DNA of 64,000 nucleotides, from the NCBI RefSeq assembly GCF_900116105.1, contig NZ_FPAC01000001.1, positions 2,235,135-2,299,134 on the forward strand, read 5' to 3'. This DNA is from Paenibacillus sp. 453mf. GTDB lineage: Bacteria; Bacillota; Bacilli; Paenibacillales; Paenibacillaceae. The notes below the pieces were generated by a model. It did not search any database and was not told the DNA's origin. It saw nothing but the letters and a program-made list of their open reading frames with translations. The first letter of the stretch is position 1. Each line of letters starts with the position of its first letter. Both the position numbers and the translations under genes were made by a program. Of the stretch, positions 53,338 through 62,272 are shown piece after piece.

Positions 53338-54540
53338 TATATCCTTGGATTCATCCCACGTCTTCCCTTGATAAAGCGCCGTGATCAAGGGATTCACATA
53401 TTTATGATGCCGGTTGTAATCAGGCAGAGCTGTCAATTCCTGCAGCAAGGGATGAACCAGTCCGCGAAGAATTTCTTTGTTCCCCTTATAGAATGCTTCA
53501 TGATTCTCGGTGAGATCAAGCGGTCTACGTCGGAGCAGCCGGTAATTTGCAGCTACGAGATAAGCAATGGAGACCACCCCTTTGGCGATCATTGGGGATA
53601 CCAAGAAGCTCGGAAGTGTTCTATATTCGAATCCGCCATAGGGCTGAATTCTAAAGTCACCCAAGTAGCCGTATTTCGGTCTTCGTCCACTGCTGCGAGG
53701 ATCTTCCAATATGGCAATCGGGAGCGCCAAGTAGTTATCCAGTGCACGTAAGAGATCAAAGGTCAGCACCACTCTGCTGAAATGGACATGTCCGCCCAGC
53801 GGAAGCCCCTTCACAGGAAGTCCGCCTGCTCTCCATAACAGCGTGTGATCGGTAATAAGCGTTGAAGCGGTTAAGAATGCGTGCATCAAATGAGCAAGCA
53901 GCTCACGAGGTTCTGAGCTTGGCATGGGTCTAAGTTCCGCGACAGGATAAGATCTTCTACCGCCTCGCGTTATGGCGTCACACCCCGCCTCGCCTGTTCG
54001 TTCCAGAAATAAGGAAGCAGGAACAACTCTGTCCTCCTGTTGACTCACAAGCAGAAATTCGGGATCCATACCGAGTACGGGAGACGTGTGCAAATTTCTC
54101 TCCGCCTCGAGTGCAAGATGCTTCTCCATCATCGCCTGTTCGTACAAATCAGCTACTCCTTCTCTAATTAACCATGGCTGTGTATGAACGCTGCTTACGT
54201 TAATTCCTTGCTGCCCGCCTGCCTGCAGCACAACCTCCGCATGCTCCAGATTCAGTGCATATGCCGCACGAACTGCAGCTCGTTCAATCCGATTGTAGAG
54301 CGAAGTGTTGTCCTCTCTATGCAGTACAGTCCTGTTGCCTTCCCGAATTCCGGTAAAGCTTTTTTTGACGATTCTTAACGCACGTAGCTGGCTTATCAAG
54401 ACTTCGTAAGTCACATGGAACTGAAGCATGTTCTCCTTAGGACGAATTAGGGAAGAACGAAGTCCTGAGCGGGTCAATCTTGCCTCACGCTCCTCCATTG
54501 TCATTGACTCATAATGCTCTGGATTTCGAATTATAACCAT
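53305..54540 (-). CDS. COOH-NH2 ligase-type protein (amidoligase-like)
   Basis: I chose the ATG at 54540 (411 residues); an upstream ATG at 54621 would start inside the cotE terminator region and begin with an Arg-rich stretch. The sequence shows glutamine-synthetase/GCS-like fold features: GMDPEFLLV (about 170), YPVAELRPMPSSEP (about 210), GLPLGGHVHFSR (about 258) and YRTLPSFLVSPM (about 320). These match the family annotated as phage phiEco32-like COOH-NH2 ligase type 2, proposed to form amide bonds. The Shine-Dalgarno is weak. It sits between mutS and cotE. Substrate unknown; a role in spore surface modification is speculation. Confidence 0.75.
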   Translation of the reverse strand: MVIIRNPEHYESMTMEEREARLTRSGLRSSLIRPKENMLQFHVTYEVLISQLRALRIVKKSFTGIREGNRTVLHREDNTSLYNRIERAAVRAAYALNLEHAEVVLQAGGQQGINVSSVHTQPWLIREGVADLYEQAMMEKHLALEAERNLHTSPVLGMDPEFLLVSQQEDRVVPASLFLERTGEAGCDAITRGGRRSYPVAELRPMPSSEPRELLAHLMHAFLTASTLITDHTLLWRAGGLPVKGLPLGGHVHFSRVVLTFDLLRALDNYLALPIAILEDPRSSGRRPKYGYLGDFRIQPYGGFEYRTLPSFLVSPMIAKGVVSIAYLVAANYRLLRRRPLDLTENHEAFYKGNKEILRGLVHPLLQELTALPDYNRHHKYVNPLITALYQGKTWDESKDIRPLWNIQQKP

Positions 54541-54573
54541 GGCATCTAGACCGTCCTTCCGCCAAAAAAGAAA

Positions 54574-54620
54574 TAAAAAAAAGGAGGGCTGCCGCCCTCT
54601 ACGCCGAAGGGTTCGGCGCA
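54574..54620 (-). terminator. Terminator after cotE
   Basis: Two stems on the minus strand: CGCCGAACCCTTCGGCG (54604-54620) and GAGGGC-GGCA-GCCCTC (54584-54599), then CTTTTTTTT. This position shows that the amidoligase should not start upstream at 54621. Confidence 0.85.
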
Positions 54621-54649
54621 TATATTGCCATATAAGTGAAGCTCACCAT

Positions 54650-55210
54650 TTAGATCTCGTCATCCAGCAAGTCAGGATCAAGCTCATCAAAATCACCGTC
54701 AAGCGAGCCGAAATCATAATCTTTGTCTGCATCTTCACTGCAGTTGTTCGTGCACACGACGACACGAACCTTGGTTTCGGCAACCATTTCAGCTGCAAAT
54801 TCACGTTCCACGCGGATGACAACACTGCCTCCGCCCGAAGCTACCGTCGCCTCTACACAGCTCGGCTCCTGCGTTGCATCCGCAGAGACCTCTACAGTGG
54901 AGGCACGATGCTTAGGATCCAGATAAGATAGTGGAATGTTCTCTACATAGGATATCGTCTTCTTTGCAACATCGGTTTGAGAGTTTTGGTCATAGGAATA
55001 CCAAATGTTGATATCGTAAGTACCAATAACTTCAATTCCGTCTCCTGCCGGGACCGATTCGTACTCGTGGTTAATAATCCATGCCCCCAAAATACTGGTA
55101 GGATTATGTGGCGGAGTCACGGTATGTGTTACGGTAGAGAACTTACGACCCTTGCCGCAGATCGCCTTTGTTATAATCTCTCTACATTGATGTTTATGAC
55201 TCAATGACAT
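54650..55210 (-). CDS. cotE: Spore outer coat morphogenetic protein CotE
   Basis: I chose the ATG at 55210 (186 residues), seven bases after GGAGGAGG; an ATG at 55231 adds seven residues. It reads MSLSHKHQCREIITKAICGKGRKFSTVTH at the start and has a central beta-rich domain with GAWIINHEYES and IGTYDINIWYSY. The C-terminus is a strongly acidic tail (DKDYDFGSLDGDFDELDPDLL). In Bacillus CotE assembles the outer coat. The cotE-mutS-mutL order is conserved, with the amidoligase inserted here. Confidence 0.93.
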   Translation of the reverse strand: MSLSHKHQCREIITKAICGKGRKFSTVTHTVTPPHNPTSILGAWIINHEYESVPAGDGIEVIGTYDINIWYSYDQNSQTDVAKKTISYVENIPLSYLDPKHRASTVEVSADATQEPSCVEATVASGGGSVVIRVEREFAAEMVAETKVRVVVCTNNCSEDADKDYDFGSLDGDFDELDPDLLDDEI

Positions 55211-55339
55211 CTTTGAACCTCCTCCATACAATCATTCCATTTATATGTATGCAGGACATGGGCGTTTGTTACCAATTTAAAGATAAATATAATTGAAAAA
55301 GATAACTTTTAATTTAAGACGGCTTAGATGTTAATCAAG

Positions 55340-56305
55340 CTAATTTCCTTTAGCAGGGACAGGGAACGGAGCCTTGTCCTTTTTCGCAATCTTCAAGTAC
55401 AAAGCGAGTTCTCGGCACAGCTGCCGGATCGAAGAACGAATCTCGAATTCTTCTCTTGTTGTGGGCAGATCCATTGTTCTAAACTCTTGCTCTACCATGC
55501 TTAGAAGTTTCTCGGTCCGTCCAGTATAGAATTCATTGCGTACATCATCACTTAGCTGCTCGAACAAATCGGCCACCATTTCCGCATGCGGCATGGTCGT
55601 ATATACCTGAGATATCAGATGCATCATATGCTGAATAGAATCCAGCTGGGTTTTGCGCATATAAAAATACGCAGTCCACTCCTCATTCGGATGGATCACT
55701 TGATTCTCAAGATACAGCTTAGAGGCCGCGACTCCCTTATCAATTGACTTCTCAGCTTCCATCAATTCAGCACCGGTCCACACGAAAGAGGGATCCCTCA
55801 GCGTTCGTCCAAACTGTGTGAAAATAACCGAAAACAGCTCATCAATCTCATGACGGATGTTCGAGAGCATGTTATCCGATTTAGGCATATAGGCTAAATT
55901 GACAACCATGGCCGAACCAAGCCCAACAATGAGCAGCAATATTTGTGTCCAAATCACTTCAAGGCTCATCTCTCCTCCGCTAAACACGCGGAATACGACG
56001 ACAGACCCTGTGACAATACCTTCCTTAAAGCCAAACCGAACAATGGCTGGAAATGCCGTCAGAATATAAATCGCAAGCACCCAGTAATGAAATCCAAAGA
56101 GAAAAAAAAGTACGGAAGCAAAAAGAAGCCCTACTACGGACGCAAAAAATCGCGCCGAGATCGTCTTAAGGCTTCTTTTACGTGTAACATCGACACCCAG
56201 AATAGCAAGCAACCCTGCCGACGTCGGACCTTTCAAGTGCATAGCATCAGCTATTAGCACGGCCATTAAGGCAGCAATAGCTGTTTTAATAACGCGGAAA
56301 CCCAT
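55340..56305 (-). CDS. Aromatic acid exporter-type membrane protein (DUF939/FUSC)
   Basis: I chose the ATG at 56305 (321 residues), about nine bases after GAGGG. The N-terminal half has hydrophobic helices (FRVIKTAIAALMAVLIADAM, FASVVGLLFASVLFFLFGFH, VLAIYILTAFPAIV, and LLLIVGLGSAMVVNLAYM). A cytoplasmic helical domain follows. This matches the aromatic acid exporter/DUF939 family, related to AaeB and FUSC proteins. The substrate is unknown. It is not in an operon with the ABC genes upstream. Confidence 0.82.
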   Translation of the reverse strand: MGFRVIKTAIAALMAVLIADAMHLKGPTSAGLLAILGVDVTRKRSLKTISARFFASVVGLLFASVLFFLFGFHYWVLAIYILTAFPAIVRFGFKEGIVTGSVVVFRVFSGGEMSLEVIWTQILLLIVGLGSAMVVNLAYMPKSDNMLSNIRHEIDELFSVIFTQFGRTLRDPSFVWTGAELMEAEKSIDKGVAASKLYLENQVIHPNEEWTAYFYMRKTQLDSIQHMMHLISQVYTTMPHAEMVADLFEQLSDDVRNEFYTGRTEKLLSMVEQEFRTMDLPTTREEFEIRSSIRQLCRELALYLKIAKKDKAPFPVPAKGN

Positions 56306-56484
56306 GTATGATAACCCTCTCTTCTCTCTATAAGGCGAGTACAATAAATAACAATTACATTATATTAGTGCCCAATCAGATCGTAGGTATCAATCGTACA
56401 CGATTTTTCCTTCTGGAACAATGTGACATGTCACAGACATATTGTTTTGTGCCGGGATACACTAATAGTTCAAATAAGAATGAA

Positions 56485-57333
56485 TTAATGCTCCCTGCCA
56501 CTCATCAGCTTACGCTCGAGCCAGGCAACCACCTGATACATCACCGTCGCCACTACAGCAATGACAATGAGACTCGACATAACGAGTGTGAAATTAAACA
56601 CTTGAAAACCATATATTATTAAATATCCCAAGCCTTCCTTCGCGACCAGAAATTCTCCCACAATGACCCCGATCCAAGCCAAACCTACATTCACCTTAAG
56701 TGTGGAGACAATCGCAGGGAAGGATGCAGGAAAGATCACTTTGCGAAAAATATGCTTCCGGTTTCCTCCAAATGTGCGTACAACCTTTATATAGTTAGCG
56801 TCCACTTCATTGAAGCTGTTATACACAACAAGCGTTGTAATAATAACGGTAATCGATATGGTCGTCATAACAATCGCTGTGAAGCCAGCACCAAACATTA
56901 CGATAAATATCGGTCCAAGTGCCACCTTCGGCATACTGTTAAGTACTACCAAATAAGGGTCAAGCACCTTCGATAAGAAAGAGGACCACCAGATAAGCAC
57001 AGCGATGAGCGTACCAAGCAGTGTGCCCAGCAGGAAGCCGACAATGGTTTCAAACACAGTAACTGAGGTATGAAGCCAAATTTCGCCGCTGACCATATCC
57101 TTCCACAGCTGTGCACCAATCTTGGAAGGATAGCTGAACAGGAGCACGTCAATCCATTTTAATCTGCCCGCTATTTCCCAATACAAAAACATCATGATAA
57201 GAATCGCAATCTGCGTTAGGCTGACATATCTTCTCCATCTTCTTCTCCGCTTCTTGTGCTGAAGATGAATATTTTGAATCCATTGCTCTTCCTGAGCCTT
57301 TTCATGAGTTGCTTCCCACGGTTTTGCTTCCAT
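56485..57333 (-). CDS. ABC transporter permease (SsuC/TauC/ThiX-type)
   Basis: 282 residues with a cytoplasmic N-terminus, six or so helices and the EAA-type loop VDANYIKVVRTFGGNRKHIFRKVIFPASFPAIVSTLK near residue 185, which couples to the ATPase. It is the membrane channel of the NMT1-type importer with the ATPase at 57343 and the lipoprotein at 58148. The type fits nitrate, sulfonate, taurine or thiamine-precursor import; no ligand is readable from the permease. Confidence 0.88.
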   Translation of the reverse strand: MEAKPWEATHEKAQEEQWIQNIHLQHKKRRRRWRRYVSLTQIAILIMMFLYWEIAGRLKWIDVLLFSYPSKIGAQLWKDMVSGEIWLHTSVTVFETIVGFLLGTLLGTLIAVLIWWSSFLSKVLDPYLVVLNSMPKVALGPIFIVMFGAGFTAIVMTTISITVIITTLVVYNSFNEVDANYIKVVRTFGGNRKHIFRKVIFPASFPAIVSTLKVNVGLAWIGVIVGEFLVAKEGLGYLIIYGFQVFNFTLVMSSLIVIAVVATVMYQVVAWLERKLMSGREH

Positions 57334-57342
57334 TATGCGTGA

Positions 57343-58116
57343 TCACCCCTTTCCTCCGGAGTCATCAAGCTCTCCCCAAATTTCGTTAAACAGATCGTTG
57401 AATCCTACCTGCTCCCTTGCATGAAACGGCTTCGCATCCCTGATCGGTGCAGGAACTTCAAAGGTCTTGCGGATTCGCCCAGGATTTTTGTCCAGCACGA
57501 TAACTCTGTCGCTTACCGCAATAGCCTCTGACAGATCATGTGTAACCAGAATGGCTGTCTTTCCCTGCTTCTTCAGCGTTTCTGAGATCAGATCCTCAAG
57601 CTGCAGTTTCGTCTGATAATCAAGGGCTGAGAAGGGTTCATCAAGCAGCAGCAAATCGGGGTTCGTTGCGAGTGTCCTTACGAGGGCCACACGCTGACGC
57701 ATCCCGCCTGACAATGCCTGCGGATATGCATCCTCTGTGCCTGAAAGACCCATTTCAGCTAGCAGATTACGTGTTGCTTTCAGCGAAGCTTCGCTAAGCT
57801 GACCGGTAAGCTCAAGTCCAATGGATGCATTTGCCATAATCGTACGCCATGGATACAAGTAGTCCTGCTGCAGCATATAGCCGACTTGGGAAGAAGGTGA
57901 CGTTACCTTTTCTCCGGCCAGACGCACCTCTCCCTTCGTCGGCTGCAGCAGGCCTGCAATCATGGACAGAATGGTTGTTTTGCCGCATCCGCTTGGACCC
58001 ACCAGGCTGACAAATTCGCCAGTCGCAACTTCCAGACTAATGGAATCAAGGGCCAGTTTTGCCTCCCGCTCCGTTACATACACATGTGTAATTTGATCCA
58101 GTTCAATCCGTGTCAT
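57343..58116 (-). CDS. ABC transporter ATP-binding protein (SsuB-type)
   Basis: I chose the ATG at 58116 (257 residues), where AAGGAA lies eight bases upstream; an ATG at 58173 overlaps the lipoprotein gene and adds residues typical of a read-through. Walker A GPSGCGKTT (about residue 42), signature ALSGGMRQR, Walker B LLLLDEPFSALD and the switch His THDLSEA are intact. It powers the adjacent permease. The stop of the permease gene follows nine bases upstream of this gene's end. Confidence 0.9.
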   Translation of the reverse strand: MTRIELDQITHVYVTEREAKLALDSISLEVATGEFVSLVGPSGCGKTTILSMIAGLLQPTKGEVRLAGEKVTSPSSQVGYMLQQDYLYPWRTIMANASIGLELTGQLSEASLKATRNLLAEMGLSGTEDAYPQALSGGMRQRVALVRTLATNPDLLLLDEPFSALDYQTKLQLEDLISETLKKQGKTAILVTHDLSEAIAVSDRVIVLDKNPGRIRKTFEVPAPIRDAKPFHAREQVGFNDLFNEIWGELDDSGGKG

Positions 58117-58147
58117 TTGTTCACTTCCTTTTTCTGAAGGGCGAACC

Positions 58148-59152
58148 TTACTTTCCAGCAGCTTCTTCAGCAAAAGTATTGTCTACAATCGCTGACGCAG
58201 GAACTCTCTCCTGCAGCTCGCCAGCATTCTCCATTACATCGAGCAGGTTATTCCATTCGTTATCATCAATAATCGGGTCCAATGCATACGTACCTTGATC
58301 CTTATAGCGCTGTACACTGCTCACAACAATGTCACGATCTGCGTCTTTGAAATACGGCATGATCACGTCGGCTATTTCTTGTGCTGTATGCTCTTCCACC
58401 CACAATTGCGCCTTGTGAATACTTCTAGTAAATTTGCTGACCACGTCTTTATTGTCTTTGATGAAGCTCTGTTTGGTCATAAATACGGTATACGGAAGAT
58501 TGCCGCTCTCTACTCCAAATGAAGCAACGACCTTGCCTCTGCCCTCTTTTTCAAAGATAGATGCTTGCGGCTCGAACAGCTGTACATAATCGCCTGTACC
58601 CGATGCAAACGCAGAAGTAATATTGGCAAAATCAATGTTCTGAATCAGTGTCAGATCCTTATGTGGATCGATCCCCTTCTTACCTAGTGCGAACTCACCA
58701 GCCATTTGCGGCATGCCACCTTTTCTTTGGCCAAGGAATTCACTCCCCTTCAGCTGGTTCCAATCGAAATCGGCCGATTGATCTCTGGCAAATAAGAAGG
58801 TGCCATCCGTTTGCGTCAGCTGTGCAAAGTTAATGACCGGATCCTCTGCCCCCTGCTGATACACATAGATTGACGTTTCTGAACCTACAAGTGCAATATC
58901 AATGGAGCCTGCAAGCAGTGCTGCCATCGTCTTGTCTCCGCCTGCTGTCGTTTGAATCTCCACATCCAGACCTTCTTCCTCGAAGAAGCCTTGCGCGTGA
59001 GCGACATACTCGGGTGCATAAAATACAGAGCGGGTCACTTCGCCAACGTTAACCTTAACGTTACCGCTGCTGCTTGAACTGCAGCCGCTTAGGACTACGC
59101 TGAATAACAGCAGAAGAACTGCAGCAGGCATCCACCAAGCCTTTCCTTTCAT
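58148..59152 (-). CDS. ABC substrate-binding lipoprotein (NMT1/SsuA/ThiY-like)
   Basis: 334 residues. Signal peptide with lipobox VLSGC (Cys at about 23), followed by a ligand-binding domain of the NMT1/SsuA family: YAPEYVAHAQGFFEEEGLDVEIQ, AGGDKTMAALLAGSIDIALVG, and a second lobe with FVYT-like VESGNLPYTVFMTKQSFI. It captures a small solute for the permease and ATPase encoded next. The ligand is unknown. A GGGGAGGG site precedes the ATG. No TPP riboswitch is upstream, so a thiamine-precursor role is not supported by regulation. Confidence 0.88.
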   Translation of the reverse strand: MKGKAWWMPAAVLLLLFSVVLSGCSSSSSGNVKVNVGEVTRSVFYAPEYVAHAQGFFEEEGLDVEIQTTAGGDKTMAALLAGSIDIALVGSETSIYVYQQGAEDPVINFAQLTQTDGTFLFARDQSADFDWNQLKGSEFLGQRKGGMPQMAGEFALGKKGIDPHKDLTLIQNIDFANITSAFASGTGDYVQLFEPQASIFEKEGRGKVVASFGVESGNLPYTVFMTKQSFIKDNKDVVSKFTRSIHKAQLWVEEHTAQEIADVIMPYFKDADRDIVVSSVQRYKDQGTYALDPIIDDNEWNNLLDVMENAGELQERVPASAIVDNTFAEEAAGK

Positions 59153-59179
59153 TGAATAGCCCTCCCCTTAAAAATAAAG

Positions 59180-59208
59180 AATGTATGAAACCATATTTAT
59201 GCAATCAA
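59180..59208 (-). promoter_or_regulatory. Candidate promoter for the ABC importer operon
   Basis: Minus strand TTGATT, a 17-base spacer and TACATT in the gap before the substrate-binding gene. Confidence 0.55.
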
Positions 59209-59266
59209 TCGACATTTGGTTAATCAGCTCGATAAGGACTCTCGTAAATCACCCTATTATTCACGC

Positions 59267-59305
59267 AAAAAAAAGCTGAAGGACTCTTGTAGAGTCCTTC
59301 AGCTT
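59267..59305 (-). terminator. Terminator after the M32 carboxypeptidase gene
   Basis: Minus strand AAGCTGAAGGACTCT ... AGAGTCCTTCAGCTT, a long perfect stem, then TTTTTTTT. It could also act on plus-strand transcription weakly. Confidence 0.88.
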
Positions 59306-59339
59306 GGCAAGATATATTGAGCGATATCTTGTCATCTCT

Positions 59340-60857
59340 TTATAGTTTATAGATTTCTTTATATTTATTCTCCAGATAATCTGCAAGGTAATCCGGATTC
59401 AGCTCTTCACCCGTAATAGCAACAATCAATTCGGAAGGCTTACGAGATTTGCCATATCGGTATACCTTATCGGTCAACCACTCTTTGAGTGGAGCCAGGT
59501 TCCCTTCCTTTATATAATTCTCGTATTCCGGAAGCTCCTTGGCCAGTGTATTCATCATTTGGGCTGCATACATATTTCCAAGCGAGTAGGAGGCAAAATA
59601 ACCAAAGTCTCCTCCTGACCAATGAACATCCTGGAGAACTCCTGCTCCATCATCAGGAGGGGTAACGCCTAAATACTCTTTATATTTCTCATTCCATACC
59701 TGAGGAAGGTCCTTCACGTCCAGCTGTTCGTTAAAAAGCATTTTCTCGATCTCATAGCGGATAATAATATGAAGATTATAAGTGAGCTCATCGGCTTCAA
59801 TACGAATAAGCGAGCTTTCCACCTTATTAATGGCTTCATAGAATTGATCCAGTGAAACGTTCTCCAGCTGAGCAGGGAAATAATTCTGTAATACCGGATA
59901 ATAATGTTCCCAGAAAGCCCGGCTTCTGCCAATCATATTCTCCCACAATCTCGACTGCGACTCATGAATTCCCATGGATGTTCCTTCAGCAAGCAGTGTA
60001 CCTGCCAAGTTCGAATCAATATTTTGCTCATAAAGAGCATGACCGCCTTCGTGCAGAGAGCTGAAGATGGCGCTTGCCACATCTTTGTCATAATAATGTG
60101 TTGTAATACGAACATCACCGGGATTCAATCCCATTGCAAAAGGATGTACACTCTCGTCCAATCGACCTGCCTCAAAATCATATCCCATTTCCTTCAATAT
60201 ATATTTACTGAACTCTGACTGCTGCTTAACATCAAAGGATTGATTAAGGAAGGAAGTATCCGGCTTATGTATAGATTGACTAATTGCTTCCTGCAAGGGA
60301 ACAATTCGAGCTTTTAATCGGTTAAATACTTCATCCAGCTTCTCGACCGTCAAATCAGGCTCATACATATCCAGCAGCGTGTCATAACGCGTATTTTTCA
60401 CACCGTAATAATCAATAAATTCACTCTGCATGGCAACAATACGAGATAAGTAGGGCTCAAAGGATGCAAAGTCGGCTTTCTCTTTGGCCACTTCCCATTT
60501 AGCTTGAGACTGGGCCGTAAGAACACTGAATTCGCGAACCTTCTCTGGTGGAACAGATTGTGTGCGGTCGAGCTCTTTCTCGCAATCATTTATCAATCGC
60601 TTATGCACATCTGACAGAGCTGCAAATTCATTCTCTTGTTTCAAATATGAGATCAAAGCTTTCATTTCTTCTGATGTCTGCAGTTTAAAAGCTTCCGATG
60701 ACAGCATTCCTATCGTTTCTGAACGGGAATCAATCCCTTTACGCGGTGCACCCGTGCTCATGTCCCAGTGCAGGAGTCCAATCGCTTCATTATAGCTTTT
60801 GATTTTTTTGTTAAGATCCAGAAATTGCTCTAACTTAGCCTGTAATTGCTGGCTCAT
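59340..60857 (-). CDS. Carboxypeptidase M32 (thermostable carboxypeptidase Taq family)
   Basis: I chose the ATG at 60857 (505 residues) with GGGGTGA upstream; an ATG at 60875 is also in frame. The zinc motif HEGGH is at 269-273 with downstream Glu in GIHESQSRLWEN (about 297), and HPFAMG and the DVRITT segment are typical of M32 enzymes. It should be a cytosolic broad-specificity metallocarboxypeptidase. It is monocistronic, ending at the strong terminator near 59267-59305. Confidence 0.94.
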   Translation of the reverse strand: MSQQLQAKLEQFLDLNKKIKSYNEAIGLLHWDMSTGAPRKGIDSRSETIGMLSSEAFKLQTSEEMKALISYLKQENEFAALSDVHKRLINDCEKELDRTQSVPPEKVREFSVLTAQSQAKWEVAKEKADFASFEPYLSRIVAMQSEFIDYYGVKNTRYDTLLDMYEPDLTVEKLDEVFNRLKARIVPLQEAISQSIHKPDTSFLNQSFDVKQQSEFSKYILKEMGYDFEAGRLDESVHPFAMGLNPGDVRITTHYYDKDVASAIFSSLHEGGHALYEQNIDSNLAGTLLAEGTSMGIHESQSRLWENMIGRSRAFWEHYYPVLQNYFPAQLENVSLDQFYEAINKVESSLIRIEADELTYNLHIIIRYEIEKMLFNEQLDVKDLPQVWNEKYKEYLGVTPPDDGAGVLQDVHWSGGDFGYFASYSLGNMYAAQMMNTLAKELPEYENYIKEGNLAPLKEWLTDKVYRYGKSRKPSELIVAITGEELNPDYLADYLENKYKEIYKL

Positions 60858-60942
60858 AATCGTCACCCCATCCATATATAATTCACCTTCCTATTGATCA
60901 TACTTTTTGCTAAGATTATAATCAACATTTAAGAACGTTAAC

Positions 60943-61087
60943 TAGGGCGTATCTTAGAACTCTAAAAGAAAACAGATTTGACTCCATTTTGATTATAAGC
61001 AAAGGTGCCTTTTCAGCTTTTAGCAGGCTTAGCAGTGGATGAAAGGTATTGAAATCTGCCTTTATGTGAGTTTTAAGACACGCCCTA
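60943..61087. mobile_element. MITE-like element with 20-bp terminal inverted repeats
   Basis: The ends TAGGGCGTATCTTAGAACTC (60943-60962) and GAGTTTTAAGACACGCCCTA (61068-61087) are inverted repeats matching at 18 of 20 positions. The 145-bp interior has no coding capacity. The outermost TA on both sides could be a TA target-site duplication, as in IS630/Tc1-mariner-type insertions, or part of the repeat. It lies in the gap between the carboxypeptidase and HesB-like genes. Confidence 0.72.
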
Positions 61088-61117
61088 AATGACCAAGCAA
61101 AGGAGTGGGCCTACATT

Positions 61118-61459
61118 ATGAAAATCAATCTTAGTAAGGCAGCTGAAGAACTCCTGACCAAAGTTCTCGGTAACAGGCCAGGCTTCATTCGACTGATGTA
61201 TGATAGCGAGGGGTGCGGCTGTGCGGTTAGCGGAGTTCCTTCATTTCGTATCGTAGATGAGCAAGAAGATGCGGATATCGTATTGGATACGAACGTTCCG
61301 GATCTAACGTTTATTTTGGACAGCCAAAAGGCTGTTTTTTTTGAAGAAGAGCTGAATTTGGCAACCGATCCGGGAGACCTGTCCTTACGTCTATCCAGCA
61401 GTGGTCAGCACTATGGCTTATACATTTTTCCACGCGATGAACGTACAGTCAATGCCTGA
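61118..61459 (+). CDS. HesB/IscA-like iron-sulfur biosynthesis family protein
   Basis: 113 residues with a HesB-type beta core: FIRLMYDSEGCGCAVSGVPSFRIV (Cys pair GCGC near residue 32) and FFEEELNLATDPGDLSLRLSSSGQHYGLYI. A canonical IscA has three conserved cysteines; here only the GCGC pair is clear, so metal or cluster handling may differ. It resembles Bacillus YqkB-type proteins. It starts 30 bases after the MITE end with an AAAGGAGTGG site, so the insertion is close to its promoter. Confidence 0.78.
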   Translation: MKINLSKAAEELLTKVLGNRPGFIRLMYDSEGCGCAVSGVPSFRIVDEQEDADIVLDTNVPDLTFILDSQKAVFFEEELNLATDPGDLSLRLSSSGQHYGLYIFPRDERTVNA

Positions 61460-61490
61460 AAAAATTACTTATTAACTGGGGGTATGAACC

Positions 61491-62066
61491 ATGAACAGTA
61501 TTAGTCAAATTATGGAGCATAATCGTAGCTTCGTTGAAAAAAAAGAATATGAAGCCTATATCTCCGATAAATTCCCGCAGAAAAAAATGATGATCGTAAC
61601 TTGTATGGACACCCGTCTTGTCGAGCTGCTTCCCAAAGCCATGAATTTCAAAAACGGTGATGTCAAGATCGTTAAGACGGCAGGCGCTATCATCTCACAT
61701 CCATTCGGAAGCGCGATGCGAAGCGTACTAGTCGGCCTATATGAGCTGGGTGCTGAAGAGGTTGTCGTTGTCGGCCATCACGAATGCGGTATGGCAGCGC
61801 TGAACAGCGAAGCGATGCTCTCTCATATGGTGGAACGCGGCATCGACGAGAAAGTCCTTAAGACGATTGACCACGCAGGAATTAAGCTCGAACGCTGGCT
61901 GCGCGGGTTTGACAATGTAAGTGAAGGGGTAATGGAAACTGTGGAGTTGATTCGTAATCACCCACTACTGCCCCCAGGTACTCCTGTTCACGGCATGATC
62001 ATTGATCCTAAGACAGGCGCTCTCGATCTTGTTGTGGATGGTTATGAGAACCAGGCATCTCTCTAA
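61491..62066 (+). CDS. Beta-carbonic anhydrase (YtiB-like)
   Basis: 191 residues. Zinc and catalytic motif CMDTRL (about residue 38-43) and HHECGMA (about 96-102) give the Cys-Asp-Arg and His-Cys pairs of beta-carbonic anhydrases. It interconverts CO2 and bicarbonate. Length and the N-terminal SQIMEHNRSFVEKKEY segment match Bacillus YtiB. It follows the HesB-like gene by 31 bases with a GGGGGTATGAACC site and is ended by the terminator at 62077-62110. Confidence 0.92.
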   Translation: MNSISQIMEHNRSFVEKKEYEAYISDKFPQKKMMIVTCMDTRLVELLPKAMNFKNGDVKIVKTAGAIISHPFGSAMRSVLVGLYELGAEEVVVVGHHECGMAALNSEAMLSHMVERGIDEKVLKTIDHAGIKLERWLRGFDNVSEGVMETVELIRNHPLLPPGTPVHGMIIDPKTGALDLVVDGYENQASL

Positions 62067-62076
62067 TCCCTTGGGT

Positions 62077-62110
62077 CTGGATTGCTATATAGCAGTCCAG
62101 GCCATTTTTT
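62077..62110 (+). terminator. Intrinsic terminator after the carbonic anhydrase gene
   Basis: CTGGATTGCT-ATAT-AGCAGTCCAG, then GCCATTTTTTATT. The following 160 bases before the PadR gene hold no supported feature. Confidence 0.82.
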
Positions 62111-62272
62111 ATTAAATTTCTGTGACATTTATAACAACAGTTTATCCGTCATACGGCAAAAACGGTTGTCAAACCATACAGTTGTGGTGTACACTTTTAA
62201 ACATATATAGTCCTGGAAAACGCTTTTACGCTATTATTCAAGGCTATAGTTTAGTAAAGGAGACATGTCCAC

